From Pseudomonas sp. MWU16-30317 (GTDB lineage Bacteria > Pseudomonadota > Gammaproteobacteria > Pseudomonadales > Pseudomonadaceae): a stretch of DNA of 64,000 nt. The notes under the pieces were generated by a model, which saw only the letters and a program-made list of their open reading frames with translations, searched no databases and was not told the origin of the DNA. Numbering within the stretch: position 1 is the first letter of the stretch; every line of letters begins with the position of its first letter. This document shows, piece after piece, positions 36,437 to 44,249 of the stretch. The stretch is taken from assembly GCF_020515695.1 (NCBI RefSeq), contig NZ_JAIWJA010000004.1, forward strand, positions 1 to 64,000, given 5' to 3'. Made by a program: the position numbers and the translations under genes.

Positions 36437-37870
36437 TCACCGCTCCAGCACATGCTCCCCCGCCTTGCGTTCCAGCGCATAGATATCAATCAACGCCAGC
36501 AACCCAATCACCGCCACCCCCACGAAGGCTACGCGAAAATCGCTAGTCAACGCATGGTCGCTGTGGCCTTGCACGGCCATCGACAAGCGCAGGAGCAAGG
36601 CCCCAACCGCCACGCCCATGCCCATCGCCAGTTGGAAAAACATGCTGAACATCGTCGACGCCGCGCTCATGCCGCTCTTGGGCACATCCGCGAATCCGAC
36701 CGAGTTGTAGCAGGTGAACTGCAACGAACGCGACAGCCCGCCCACAAACAACACCAGCGCGATGACCGGCCATGGCGTATCGGCACTCAGCAACGCACAA
36801 GCGAGGATCGACAGCACGCCGATCACGCCATTGACCAGCAGCACCGTGCGAAAGCCCCAGCGGCGCATGGTCGCGGTGGTGAACGGCTTCATCAGCAAGT
36901 TACCGGCGAACACCGCCAGCACCAGCACCCCGGCCGTTACCGGAGGCAAACCGAAGCCGACCTGAAACATCAACGGCAACAAGAACGGCAAGGCGCTGAT
37001 GGCGATGCGGAACAACGAGCCACCATAGATACTGGAGCGAAAGGTCGCGAACTTCAGGGCGTCCAGGGCCAGCAACGGCGCCGGATGCCGACGGCAATGG
37101 CGAATTGCGACCCACGCCAGCACTACCCCGACGACCAGCATCAGCACCGCCACGGTGAGCCGCTGCGATTGCGCTTCGCCGAGCCACTCCAGGCCCAGCA
37201 TGATGGTCGCGCAGGCGCCCGCGAGCCACAGGAAACCCAGGCTGTCGAACGGTCGCACATGGTCGTCACGCCCGGCCGGCACCAGCACCAACGCGCCGGC
37301 GATCGCGATGATGCCCAGCGGAATATTGACGAAAAAAATCCACGGCCAGGTCGCATAGGTCACCATCAAGCCGCCCAACGGCGGCCCCAGGATCGGCGCC
37401 ACCAAGCCAGGCCAGGTGATCAGCGCGATCATCTTCACCAGGTCCTTTTTCTCGGTGGTGCGCAGTACCGACAAACGCCCCACCGGCACCATCAAGGCGC
37501 CACCGATCCCCTGCAATACGCGAGCGACTACAAAGGTGTCGAGCTCGGTGCACAGCCCGCACAGCAACGAAGCCAAGGTAAACACGGCAATGGCAATGGC
37601 GAAGATACGCCGCGCACCGAAGCGATCGGCCATCCAGCCCGAGAGCGGGATGAAGATCGCCACGGCAATGATATAGGCGGTGATGCCGATGTTCAGATCC
37701 ACCGCGCCTACACCGAAGGTCTCGGCCATTTTCGGCAAGGCCGTGGTGATCACCGTGGCATCGAGGTTCTCCATGAAAAACGTCACCGCCACCAACAGCG
37801 CGACATTGCGGGCTCGGGTGGTGGTGGCCTGATCAGGGCTGGCGGCGATGGCCGGACTCGGGTTAGACAT
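36437..37870 (-). CDS. MFS multidrug efflux permease, DHA2/EmrB type
   Basis: A 477-residue inner-membrane exporter with about 14 hydrophobic segments. The family motif MENLDATVITTALPKM near the first helix, GWMADRFGARRIF (motif A) and GPPLGGLM (motif C) place it in the drug:proton antiporter-2 branch. I use the ATG at 37870, with AAGGA before it; a TTG at 37876 is less likely. No membrane-fusion partner (EmrA) or TetR gene lies next to it. It may pump drugs or metabolites; the substrate is unknown. Confidence 0.9.
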   Translation of the reverse strand: MSNPSPAIAASPDQATTTRARNVALLVAVTFFMENLDATVITTALPKMAETFGVGAVDLNIGITAYIIAVAIFIPLSGWMADRFGARRIFAIAIAVFTLASLLCGLCTELDTFVVARVLQGIGGALMVPVGRLSVLRTTEKKDLVKMIALITWPGLVAPILGPPLGGLMVTYATWPWIFFVNIPLGIIAIAGALVLVPAGRDDHVRPFDSLGFLWLAGACATIMLGLEWLGEAQSQRLTVAVLMLVVGVVLAWVAIRHCRRHPAPLLALDALKFATFRSSIYGGSLFRIAISALPFLLPLMFQVGFGLPPVTAGVLVLAVFAGNLLMKPFTTATMRRWGFRTVLLVNGVIGVLSILACALLSADTPWPVIALVLFVGGLSRSLQFTCYNSVGFADVPKSGMSAASTMFSMFFQLAMGMGVAVGALLLRLSMAVQGHSDHALTSDFRVAFVGVAVIGLLALIDIYALERKAGEHVLER

Positions 37871-37895
37871 GGGCAATCATCCTTGGTTGAAACGC

Positions 37896-38699
37896 TCAGA
37901 TTTTTCCGGTGTCCGGCATCGGCCGCAGCACGACGATGCCCGGAACACTCTTTACGTAGGCCAGAAACGGCGAATCCACCACCTTCATGTTGGCCACACG
38001 GTAGGACGCATTGCGCAGCATCGGCCCCTGCTCGGTAGCGATGTAGATGCCCGCGTGGGTCACATCCAGCCCCTGCTCGGGGGTATAGATGCCGATGTAG
38101 TCGCCCGTGCGCAGGCGCGCAAGCAACGCCTGATCGACATAACGGCTGGGGATGTAGTTGACCTGGCGGCGAGTGACGCCCAGTTGCGCGAGGAACGGAC
38201 TGCCGTCGGCCTTGCGATTGAGGTCCTTGGTGACGCTCAAGCTGTGCTCGCTCAGTTCGCGAGTGACGTCGTAGGCATTGACCGGCTGCGTCGCCGCCCA
38301 GTCGGTAAAGAAGTGCCGACGATGGAAGTAGCTGACCTGATTGTCGCTGTAGCGGGTGCGCACCAGGTTCTGCACGAAACCGGCATAGCTTGACGACTTG
38401 CGCAGCGCCTCGACGTAATCCAGGTAGGTGAAGCAATCCACGCTACGCAGGTCGACCACCAGTTTTTCCGCAGTCATGGGCGAGCCGATCAACGTCTGAG
38501 CCTGGTAAGGCGTACCGAGGAACTGCGCCGACACTGCAGCGATGCGCGCGCCGGCATCGTCGTTGGCGTCGCTGCGCGGCAGGTGCAAGGCACTGTCGAT
38601 ACGCTGCGCTGTGACCGGGTCGATCATCACCAGCGCCGCACTGGCCTGGCCGATCGCGCTGGCACACAGCAGTGCCAGCATCCACTTGAAGATCTTCAA
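37896..38699 (-). CDS. DUF1460 (NlpC/P60-like) secreted protein
   Basis: A 267-residue protein with a signal peptide (KIFKWMLALLCASAIGQASA). I place the start at a TTG at 38699 after a G-rich ribosome site, because the long frame to 38816 runs through non-coding sequence. The DUF1460 core has LVVDLRSVDCFTYLDYVEAL with a conserved cysteine, YFHRRHFFTDW and a C-terminal VTHAGIYIATEQG histidine, giving a Cys-His pair as in NlpC/P60-type amidases. A periplasmic peptidoglycan-related role is likely. It is separated by 25 bases from the MFS gene on the same strand. Confidence 0.78.
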   Translation of the reverse strand: MKIFKWMLALLCASAIGQASAALVMIDPVTAQRIDSALHLPRSDANDDAGARIAAVSAQFLGTPYQAQTLIGSPMTAEKLVVDLRSVDCFTYLDYVEALRKSSSYAGFVQNLVRTRYSDNQVSYFHRRHFFTDWAATQPVNAYDVTRELSEHSLSVTKDLNRKADGSPFLAQLGVTRRQVNYIPSRYVDQALLARLRTGDYIGIYTPEQGLDVTHAGIYIATEQGPMLRNASYRVANMKVVDSPFLAYVKSVPGIVVLRPMPDTGKI

Positions 38700-38913
38700 C
38701 GCCCCCCCTTTTTCGGTAATTGGCTGGGTATAGATTGCCGCGCTGCGTATCGTACATGGGGTGGGTGGGGGTTGAGTGTGAAAATTTGCCGCGAATCGGG
38801 CGGATGCAAACATCAATGCGAAATCCCACCGCGCAGCGAGTCCTTCAGGCTAATCAGCAATGGAACGTCTAATGGGCGAAACTGCGCAATCTTCTACAGC
38901 ACTACACCAGGGG

Positions 38914-39852
38914 TCACGTATGCGTGAACCAATCACTGCGTATACGGGCATTGATTTCAGCTCTCGTTAAAGTGTGTGTCGAATAGGCTGGCGGGAGACC
39001 TCTTATGCTCTGATGTCCGAAAGGGGCTTCAACCTGATAGGCAGGCGGAAGCTGACGAGTACCGTTTAGTAGCGCCGAAGTTTCATAATCCGGAATCAGG
39101 TGATTAAGGCCTGCGACGTTAAACGGCTCCGGTGGAACCGTCCCACGAGGCTGCATATAGCGGAACGGATTAAGATTTTCAGCGCCTGGACCTGGAGGAA
39201 GGTAAACGTCTGCGACACCGGCAACCATCTTGAGCATTCGAGCAGCAGTAGTACGGCGCTCGGCCACGAGCGGTAAGGTATGCGCCACAGTGGTCGCACC
39301 CATGATACGCGCTGTCAACTCGTCATGGTAACTGGCCAGACCAATTAACCTTTCCATACCAGGAGCACTTATCAATGGCGGCGGTGAGCCAGAAGCAAAT
39401 GGATATCCAGGTGGGAGCGCAGGCAGCGGTCGATATGAAACTGGGGGCCGGGCGAAGGTTTTTTTAAGCCATTCCCATATTCTTCCTGAGGGATCAGAGC
39501 GATTGATCGGATCCCCCGCACAGTATACATACGCATTCAATCCTCCAGCGCTGAACGGACTCAATTCATCGGGTGCGCTGAATCGCCGCAACACCGGATT
39601 GAAAGCCCTGTAGCCATGACCCAATAAATAGTGGCCTGTCACTTGCTCACGTTTTTGCCCGCAGAAACTGCCAGAGGGCAAAAGCGAAAAGCCGAACGGG
39701 CAGTAGCGGATCCTGATGTGGGACACCTTTCCCACCCAATGCGTCACTGACCTGCCCTGCACCACGCCGGCCAAGATATTTGTTGATCCGTAGATGTGCA
39801 CCACTGGGTCTCTCGAACTTTGGTTATCGGATCGACTATCCGCGTCGATCAA
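38914..39852 (-). CDS. RHS repeat-associated core protein with PPxY motifs
   Basis: A 312-residue protein without the long RHS shell. Residues about 20-125 match the RHS-associated core (YCPFGFS, HYLLGHGYRAFNPVLRRFSAPD, SPFSAGGLNAYVYCAGDPINRSDPSG). The remainder is a variable C-terminal region of unknown function, proline-rich, with three PPxY motifs (PPGY near residue 148, PPAY twice near 270 and 287). The first 20 residues have no signal peptide. Similar short RHS-core genes are common in Pseudomonas. The C-terminal part could be a toxin or effector, but no immunity gene was found beside it. Confidence 0.75.
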   Translation of the reverse strand: MIDADSRSDNQSSRDPVVHIYGSTNILAGVVQGRSVTHWVGKVSHIRIRYCPFGFSLLPSGSFCGQKREQVTGHYLLGHGYRAFNPVLRRFSAPDELSPFSAGGLNAYVYCAGDPINRSDPSGRIWEWLKKTFARPPVSYRPLPALPPGYPFASGSPPPLISAPGMERLIGLASYHDELTARIMGATTVAHTLPLVAERRTTAARMLKMVAGVADVYLPPGPGAENLNPFRYMQPRGTVPPEPFNVAGLNHLIPDYETSALLNGTRQLPPAYQVEAPFGHQSIRGLPPAYSTHTLTRAEINARIRSDWFTHT

Positions 39853-39949
39853 CCAAGTGTCTACTCACAGATCTGCTAGGTCGGTGATGTGCGCTGCGGC
39901 ATTGGTGATCCTTCTAGAGCTCCTATAGGCGTAGCGCGCGGACCTTGGA

Positions 39950-40156
39950 TCAGCCATCCGATCCTATGGACTGAGCGACGTCGTCCATGATCGCTTTGGC
40001 CATTTCGCCGAGGTACAGGGCTGACAGAGCCAGGTGCTTGGTCGGATCACTGTTGCCCAGAGCTGATTCGAAGATGAGCTTGTTGGCGCAGTCTTGCAGG
40101 ATGGAGGCGTGTTCCAGCGCATCGGTGGCCGGGATGTGGGGGTTATCCAGCAGGTG
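39950..40156 (-). pseudogene. DUF3077 gene remnant, 5' end lost
   Basis: Read on the minus strand, the frame from 40156 to the stop at 39950 gives 68 residues matching the DUF3077 family seen in Pseudomonas, with IPATDALEHASILQDCANKL and LYLGEMAKAIMDD. The frame is closed by a stop immediately upstream at 40157-40159, and no start exists, so the N-terminal half is missing. The break coincides with the start of an unrelated YhhQ-like fragment on the other strand. Confidence 0.7.
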
Positions 40157-40159
40157 TCA

Positions 40160-40477
40160 TCTGTTTTAATCGCATCTGCAGTCTCCTTCCTGGTGTCGGA
40201 ATACGTCAACGCCTATCTGCTCTGCAAGATCAAGGAACTGACCAACTCCAGATTTCTTTTCCTGCGGGTATTCCTGAGCACGCTGTTCGCAGTCATCCTC
40301 GACAGCTTTCCATTCTGCTTTATCGCGTTCTACGGAACATTGGATAATGCCGACATCTTGAAGATGGTCTACGTTCAAATCGCCATCAAAGTGATCTTGG
40401 CATTTATTAATATCCTCCCCGCTTACGGGGCCAGGGCATTATTCCGACGCTACATCCCGGCAAATCATCCGACCTGA
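40160..40477 (+). pseudogene. VUT/YhhQ queuosine-precursor transporter remnant, 5' end lost
   Basis: The frame encodes about 105 residues resembling the C-terminal half of the VUT family: SAVSFLVSEYVNAYLLCKIK, FLFLRVFLSTLFAVILDSFPF, FIAFYG and a last hydrophobic helix. Full-length YhhQ is roughly 220 residues. The frame runs on upstream only through antisense of the DUF3077 remnant, so the ATG at 40094 is not its own. It is a truncated, probably inactive gene. Confidence 0.72.
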
Positions 40478-40759
40478 AGCACAGTGGCGAGGTGCTTGAA
40501 ATATTTTGTCACTTTTTCAAGCGCCACCGCCCAATCTGCATTGTGTTTTACCAAACATCTGCACCGATGGATAAATCATCAGTAACACCTAATTAAACCA
40601 ATAGCGTAAGTTTCTGCCTTCGATCGATTCATTACAGGGAAACGCTTCCCTTTTGCCATCGACAAGAAAATCAACTTAGGCGTACCCCGGCAAACTTTGT
40701 CGGGAGTTCCGGCGCTACCAATACATCATGCGGCTAGCGTCATGACCGAGGACAAGACC
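40478..40759. other. Intergenic region before the small accessory ORFs
   Basis: About 280 bases with visibly lower GC than the flanks. A small hairpin occurs at CCCGGCAAACTTTGTCGGG near 40686-40704. I see no RNA gene; the promoter of the following small genes is probably here. Confidence 0.4.
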
Positions 40760-40990
40760 ATGAATCATGAAAATAAACGAAATGCCATTGCCTATGTACG
40801 CGCGGACATCGACATGCTGTGCGAGCAAACGGAAGACAGCGAACGACGGGCCTTTCACAACCGTGCCCATGGTGGCCTGTTTGCCATTCGGGCCGGGGGC
40901 TTGATCACCGATGCAGAACTTCATGTGATTGCGCAGGAACTTGACGCGGCGAATACCAAAGCGTGCGGCCAGGTACGTGCTCGCCGGTGA
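40760..40990 (+). CDS. Small hypothetical protein in accessory patch
   Basis: A 76-residue soluble protein starting at an ATG with GAGG eight bases upstream. The sequence is mostly helical (AIAYVRADIDMLCEQTEDSERRAF, then AELHVIAQELDAANTKA) with a small AHGGLFAIRAGG loop between. I do not recognise a family. It is followed by further small genes in the same orientation. Confidence 0.55.
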   Translation: MNHENKRNAIAYVRADIDMLCEQTEDSERRAFHNRAHGGLFAIRAGGLITDAELHVIAQELDAANTKACGQVRARR

Positions 40991-41093
40991 TGGGCGTAGT
41001 CGCCCAGGCGCACTCCCCAGGCCCGGCATGAAACCGGGTCAGCTTGGCAACAGGGGGACGATACCCGCCCCCATAACTGCAAGGACATACACG

Positions 41094-41288
41094 ATGACCC
41101 AGACAGTGGAACAAGCGCAGGCCGCCCTAGACGCCGCGAAGGCCAATTACCTCGCAGAATTGGAGCGCGATTGTGAGCGCCGAGACGGCAGTTTCGCCCA
41201 GGAGCAACGCCGAGAGGAGCATCAGCAACGTTTGCGTGAGGCAGTTGCCCAGTGCGAACGCGACCTGGACGCGGCAAAGAAACCGTAA
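41094..41288 (+). CDS. Small coiled-coil hypothetical protein
   Basis: A 64-residue, strongly charged helical protein with a start at 41094 and AAGGA about eight bases upstream. It is almost one long coiled coil (EQAQAALDAAKANYLAELERD, then REEHQQRLREAVAQCERDL), with two Cys residues. No enzymatic motif is present. It may bind a partner; function unknown. Confidence 0.55.
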   Translation: MTQTVEQAQAALDAAKANYLAELERDCERRDGSFAQEQRREEHQQRLREAVAQCERDLDAAKKP

Positions 41289-41348
41289 TCATTCAACGCG
41301 CGCAAAGAACCAAGGCGCGACATTCGCATCTCGACACCAGGAGCACTC

Positions 41349-41438
41349 ATGGCCACTCACGCAGAACTCGTAAAAGTGCAGCAAGGGAATCCCGTTCCTC
41401 TCCCATCGACCAAACAATCAAAACAGCCCGTCATCTGA
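41349..41438 (+). CDS. Very small ORF with good ribosome site
   Basis: ATG at 41349 and TGA at 41436-41438 give a 29-residue peptide rich in Gln, Lys and Pro. CAGGAG stands five bases before the ATG, and the next gene starts 28 bases later, so it may be translated as part of the same transcript. It could also be a leader that couples translation. Confidence 0.35.
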   Translation: MATHAELVKVQQGNPVPLPSTKQSKQPVI

Positions 41439-41466
41439 CTATCAGAGGCTTTTGCAGGAGATTAGT

Positions 41467-42513
41467 GTGAGTTTCTTTACTGATGAAGAAATCGATTCGC
41501 TGTCCATCGAGAGTATGATTTTGCATGTCGTGGGCCCCCAGACGTTCACAGCCAACCCAGCCCGCCAAGTGCAACACGAAGCGTTTTTTATCGGCAAAAT
41601 TATCGATACGGCAGTGGATCCGGTGTTCAGCTTTGACACTCACTCTTCTACCAAACGCAAACTCGAAGACATCGCCAGCGGCAGGAATACCTTCGAACGC
41701 GGGGCTCAGGCGCTGGCGTCGAGTTTCAACAGCAAGCACGTGAGCAGCAGCAGTGATGGCGCGTTGTTCATCTTCGAAATGAGCGTCAAAGACCCTAACG
41801 TGCGCATCTACAGCTTGATCAAATATGATTATCGCGAGGCGCTGCAGCAGGATCCGAAGCAGCCGGACGGTGTATTGCTGCGGATTATCAATGCCTTTAT
41901 CGACGACAACCGTGCAGTGCAGAAAGCCGCATTGATCCGCGTAGTCGCAGGTGTTGCCGAGGATGAAGTATCGGCCCGTGATCGGGTAAAACGGGCCGCA
42001 CCAGAGCTCTCGGACTACTTCCAGGACTTCCTCGGGGTAGCGCGCGAAGTCGACGATGCAGAGCTGAGCCAAAAGGCACTTGAAGTGGTTCAGGCGACGC
42101 TGCAGAAGTTCAAGGCTGTTCTTCCCGATAAGGATGTTTCCACCGCACTGGCGACAGCGCGGGGGATTCTTGGCCAAGCGCCGAAGGTCAATAATCAAGC
42201 GATCATCGACGCGATTATCGAGGGCGCGGGTAACCCGGCCGATGCCACATTGATCAAGAAGATCACGGACGAAACCCAAAAACGTATCCGCAGGGCCAAA
42301 CTCGAAAACCTGACCTTCAAGCCGGTGCGCAAGGTATTGCGTCAAGCGCCCACCCGGCGCCTGAAAACCACCGAGGGGGTGATCGTGATCTTCCCGGACG
42401 ACGCCGCCGGATCAACCGTACAGATCCTCGACAATGGCGCTGCCGGCAAGCGCATCATCATCGACACCAAGCAGATCACGGAAGACGACCTTGTCGCTAG
42501 ACGCGCTGGCTGA
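41467..42513 (+). CDS. NdpA-like (37-kDa nucleoid-associated) protein
   Basis: A 348-residue soluble protein starting at a GTG with CAGGAG six bases upstream. The order of blocks resembles nucleoid-associated NdpA/YejK: SSDGALFIFEMS, IYSLIKYDYREAL, AALIRV and RDRVKRAAPELSDYFQDFLG followed by helical DDAELSQKALEVVQATLQKF. About 100 further residues (250-348) end in a beta-rich unit (TTEGVIVIFPDD, AGKRIIIDTKQI). NdpA binds DNA; such proteins also turn up in defence gene clusters. The last 23 bases overlap the membrane-protein gene downstream. The family call is by pattern memory. Confidence 0.65.
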   Translation: MSFFTDEEIDSLSIESMILHVVGPQTFTANPARQVQHEAFFIGKIIDTAVDPVFSFDTHSSTKRKLEDIASGRNTFERGAQALASSFNSKHVSSSSDGALFIFEMSVKDPNVRIYSLIKYDYREALQQDPKQPDGVLLRIINAFIDDNRAVQKAALIRVVAGVAEDEVSARDRVKRAAPELSDYFQDFLGVAREVDDAELSQKALEVVQATLQKFKAVLPDKDVSTALATARGILGQAPKVNNQAIIDAIIEGAGNPADATLIKKITDETQKRIRRAKLENLTFKPVRKVLRQAPTRRLKTTEGVIVIFPDDAAGSTVQILDNGAAGKRIIIDTKQITEDDLVARRAG

Positions 42514-43936
42514 GCTGCTTGATACGCTCGCCAGCGAACACGGCGTATGGATCAATGAAACCCCAGACTGCGTCCTGACATCCAGACTCGACGCCTGTTG
42601 CGCAGGCAGATTGGCGATGGCTGTCGAACACCTGGGCTGGTGCTATCAACTGGTGGACAGCGCGAACAATCCATTCACGCTCGCCAGCCTGGATGAAGAC
42701 TTCTCGCCCTATCGGCTGACGCTGCATAAAGTCCCTCCACGAGAAGACGGCGCGTTGTATCTGCTCACTGCCACAGGCTTCAGCGATACGCTGGATCGCG
42801 GACACCCGGCCGATCGCTGGCGGCTGGCGCGGCTGGAGCACTCCTTCACGACCCAAGGACGGGCATACGGCAATTGGCAAGCGCCGCTGTCTTTCAACAA
42901 GGCTGCCGAGACCCAACCTCCGCGCACACTGGTCCGAGAAACAGCAGCCAACCGCCGTGTGCCAGAAGATATCCGGTTCTGGCTACTGGCTCAGCACAGC
43001 CATATAGATATGACGGATCCCTTGCACAGCATCTGGGCCAGCAAGGCCTTTGACGCGCTGACCCGCGCCTTGGCCAACGAGCTGGGTGCAGACGATGACG
43101 CGCTGATGTTCCATGGCCCGCCGGCACTGCGCTTGCCGCCATGTGACTTGCCCCCTGCGCAACGGCCGCAGATAGACCTTCTCGGGTTCTCTCAGCTTCA
43201 ATCCGCGGCGCAATGGGTCTATGAATTGTCCCGAGAGGCTGCCCTTCGCCACTCGATGCTCTCAGCGGAAATTGCGCGTGCAGGGCGGGAGCCCTGCGAA
43301 CCGGCGAGGTACTTCGCCGCCCACCTGGCTAACGCATTGGACAGCGCGAAAACGGTGTATCAGCTGTATATGAGCGGGCTGGGCATCGACACGCTGAATT
43401 CGCTGACTGCCCTGCGCGGGAGTGTCTGTGATGATGCGGCCAGAACCACCGAAGCGACACAGCAGGCCCTGACCAAGGTCGCTGCGGCGCTAGGCGTGGG
43501 GCTCACCGTCATCGCCACACGCATCAGCAGCGACATCAGTCCGTGGCTGGTTTTCGCAGCCATGCTAGTCGCCTGTATCTATTGTTTTATCGAACTGTGG
43601 GCCGGCTGGCGATTGATCCAGATCCGCCGCAAGGCTCGCGATGCCTGGCATCCGCGGTTGTATCGGTTTTTGCCGTCAGCGGATTACAGAGAGATGGTCA
43701 CTGCGCCTACTGAACACTCGGAATGCGTGTACCTGTGGTCTACGGGCGTCGGGTTTCTGATGGTGGTTTTGTTGAGTACCGTTGCAGTGGTTAACAGCTT
43801 CCTATACATCAGCACGGAGCCTGTTTCAGTCGAGCCAGGACCGAGCACAGAAGCAGAGGCTCAGGGGCCTACGCGCAAAGGAACTGAATATCCCCCACTC
43901 ATGCGGCTCACGATTGGGCAACGGTCCACACATTGA
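42491..43936 (+). CDS. Hypothetical protein with C-terminal membrane anchor, partner of the NdpA-like gene
   Basis: A 481-residue protein with a TTG start at 42491, preceded by GGAAG at six bases and overlapping the upstream gene by 23 bases. An ATG-initiated longer reading frame is not visible. Residues about 1-330 are soluble and mixed alpha/beta, without a catalytic motif I can name. Two hydrophobic pairs follow: GVGLTVIATRISS with PWLVFAAMLVACIYCFIELWAGW (about 335-385), and VGFLMVVLLSTVAVVNSFLYI (about 425-450), so the C-terminus is held in the membrane. The tight overlap says that the two proteins work together. Function unknown. Confidence 0.55.
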   Translation: MSLDALAELLDTLASEHGVWINETPDCVLTSRLDACCAGRLAMAVEHLGWCYQLVDSANNPFTLASLDEDFSPYRLTLHKVPPREDGALYLLTATGFSDTLDRGHPADRWRLARLEHSFTTQGRAYGNWQAPLSFNKAAETQPPRTLVRETAANRRVPEDIRFWLLAQHSHIDMTDPLHSIWASKAFDALTRALANELGADDDALMFHGPPALRLPPCDLPPAQRPQIDLLGFSQLQSAAQWVYELSREAALRHSMLSAEIARAGREPCEPARYFAAHLANALDSAKTVYQLYMSGLGIDTLNSLTALRGSVCDDAARTTEATQQALTKVAAALGVGLTVIATRISSDISPWLVFAAMLVACIYCFIELWAGWRLIQIRRKARDAWHPRLYRFLPSADYREMVTAPTEHSECVYLWSTGVGFLMVVLLSTVAVVNSFLYISTEPVSVEPGPSTEAEAQGPTRKGTEYPPLMRLTIGQRSTH

Positions 43937-44249
43937 AGCCGCCGATCACCTACGCTGGCCTTGATGAGCGCCATGAAGAAAACCATCCAGGGGCTGCCTG
44001 GTCAGATCGCTCAAAGAAAACGGTCTGGCCCTCATAGCTGATCAGCGCTTTGATAAACTGCAACTTGCCAAACAGGCAATTATCTTCTGGACTCGCCTTC
44101 GATCTGACGATAGCCCAGGCCCTTGAGCAGCGTACAGAGTTCAGGCCACGTCACACACCGCTGAGGTTCAACAACCAAATAATCAATTTTGTTGTTTGGA
44201 CATCGCACACGCCATCTGCGACTGAATTCAGTCGCAGATGGCGCCACCG
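43937..44249. other. Intergenic region with a long palindrome
   Basis: About 310 bases between a plus-strand and a minus-strand gene that converge. It holds the 34-base palindrome at 44210-44243. A minus-strand stretch at 44080-44154 begins GTG-ACG-TGG and reads TWPELCTLLKGLGYRQIEG, which is vaguely HicA-like, but the frame closes after 24 residues. Confidence 0.5.
44210..44243. repeat. Perfect 34-base palindrome centred on GAATTC
   Basis: Both arms read CGCCATCTGCGACTGAA / TTCAGTCGCAGATGGCG with no spacer. It sits seven bases after the stop of the MBL-fold gene, so it could act as a terminator hairpin, but there is no T tract on either side. Confidence 0.85.

Noticed and set aside
36395..38038. 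Plus-strand frame of 547 codons opposite the MFS gene
   Set aside because: It is Arg/Gln/His-rich antisense of a membrane protein.
44080..44154. Possible HicA toxin start on the minus strand
   Set aside because: TWPELCTLLKGLGYRQIEG is weakly HicA-like but the frame closes after 24 residues and no HicB partner follows. It might be a decayed remnant, too short to support.
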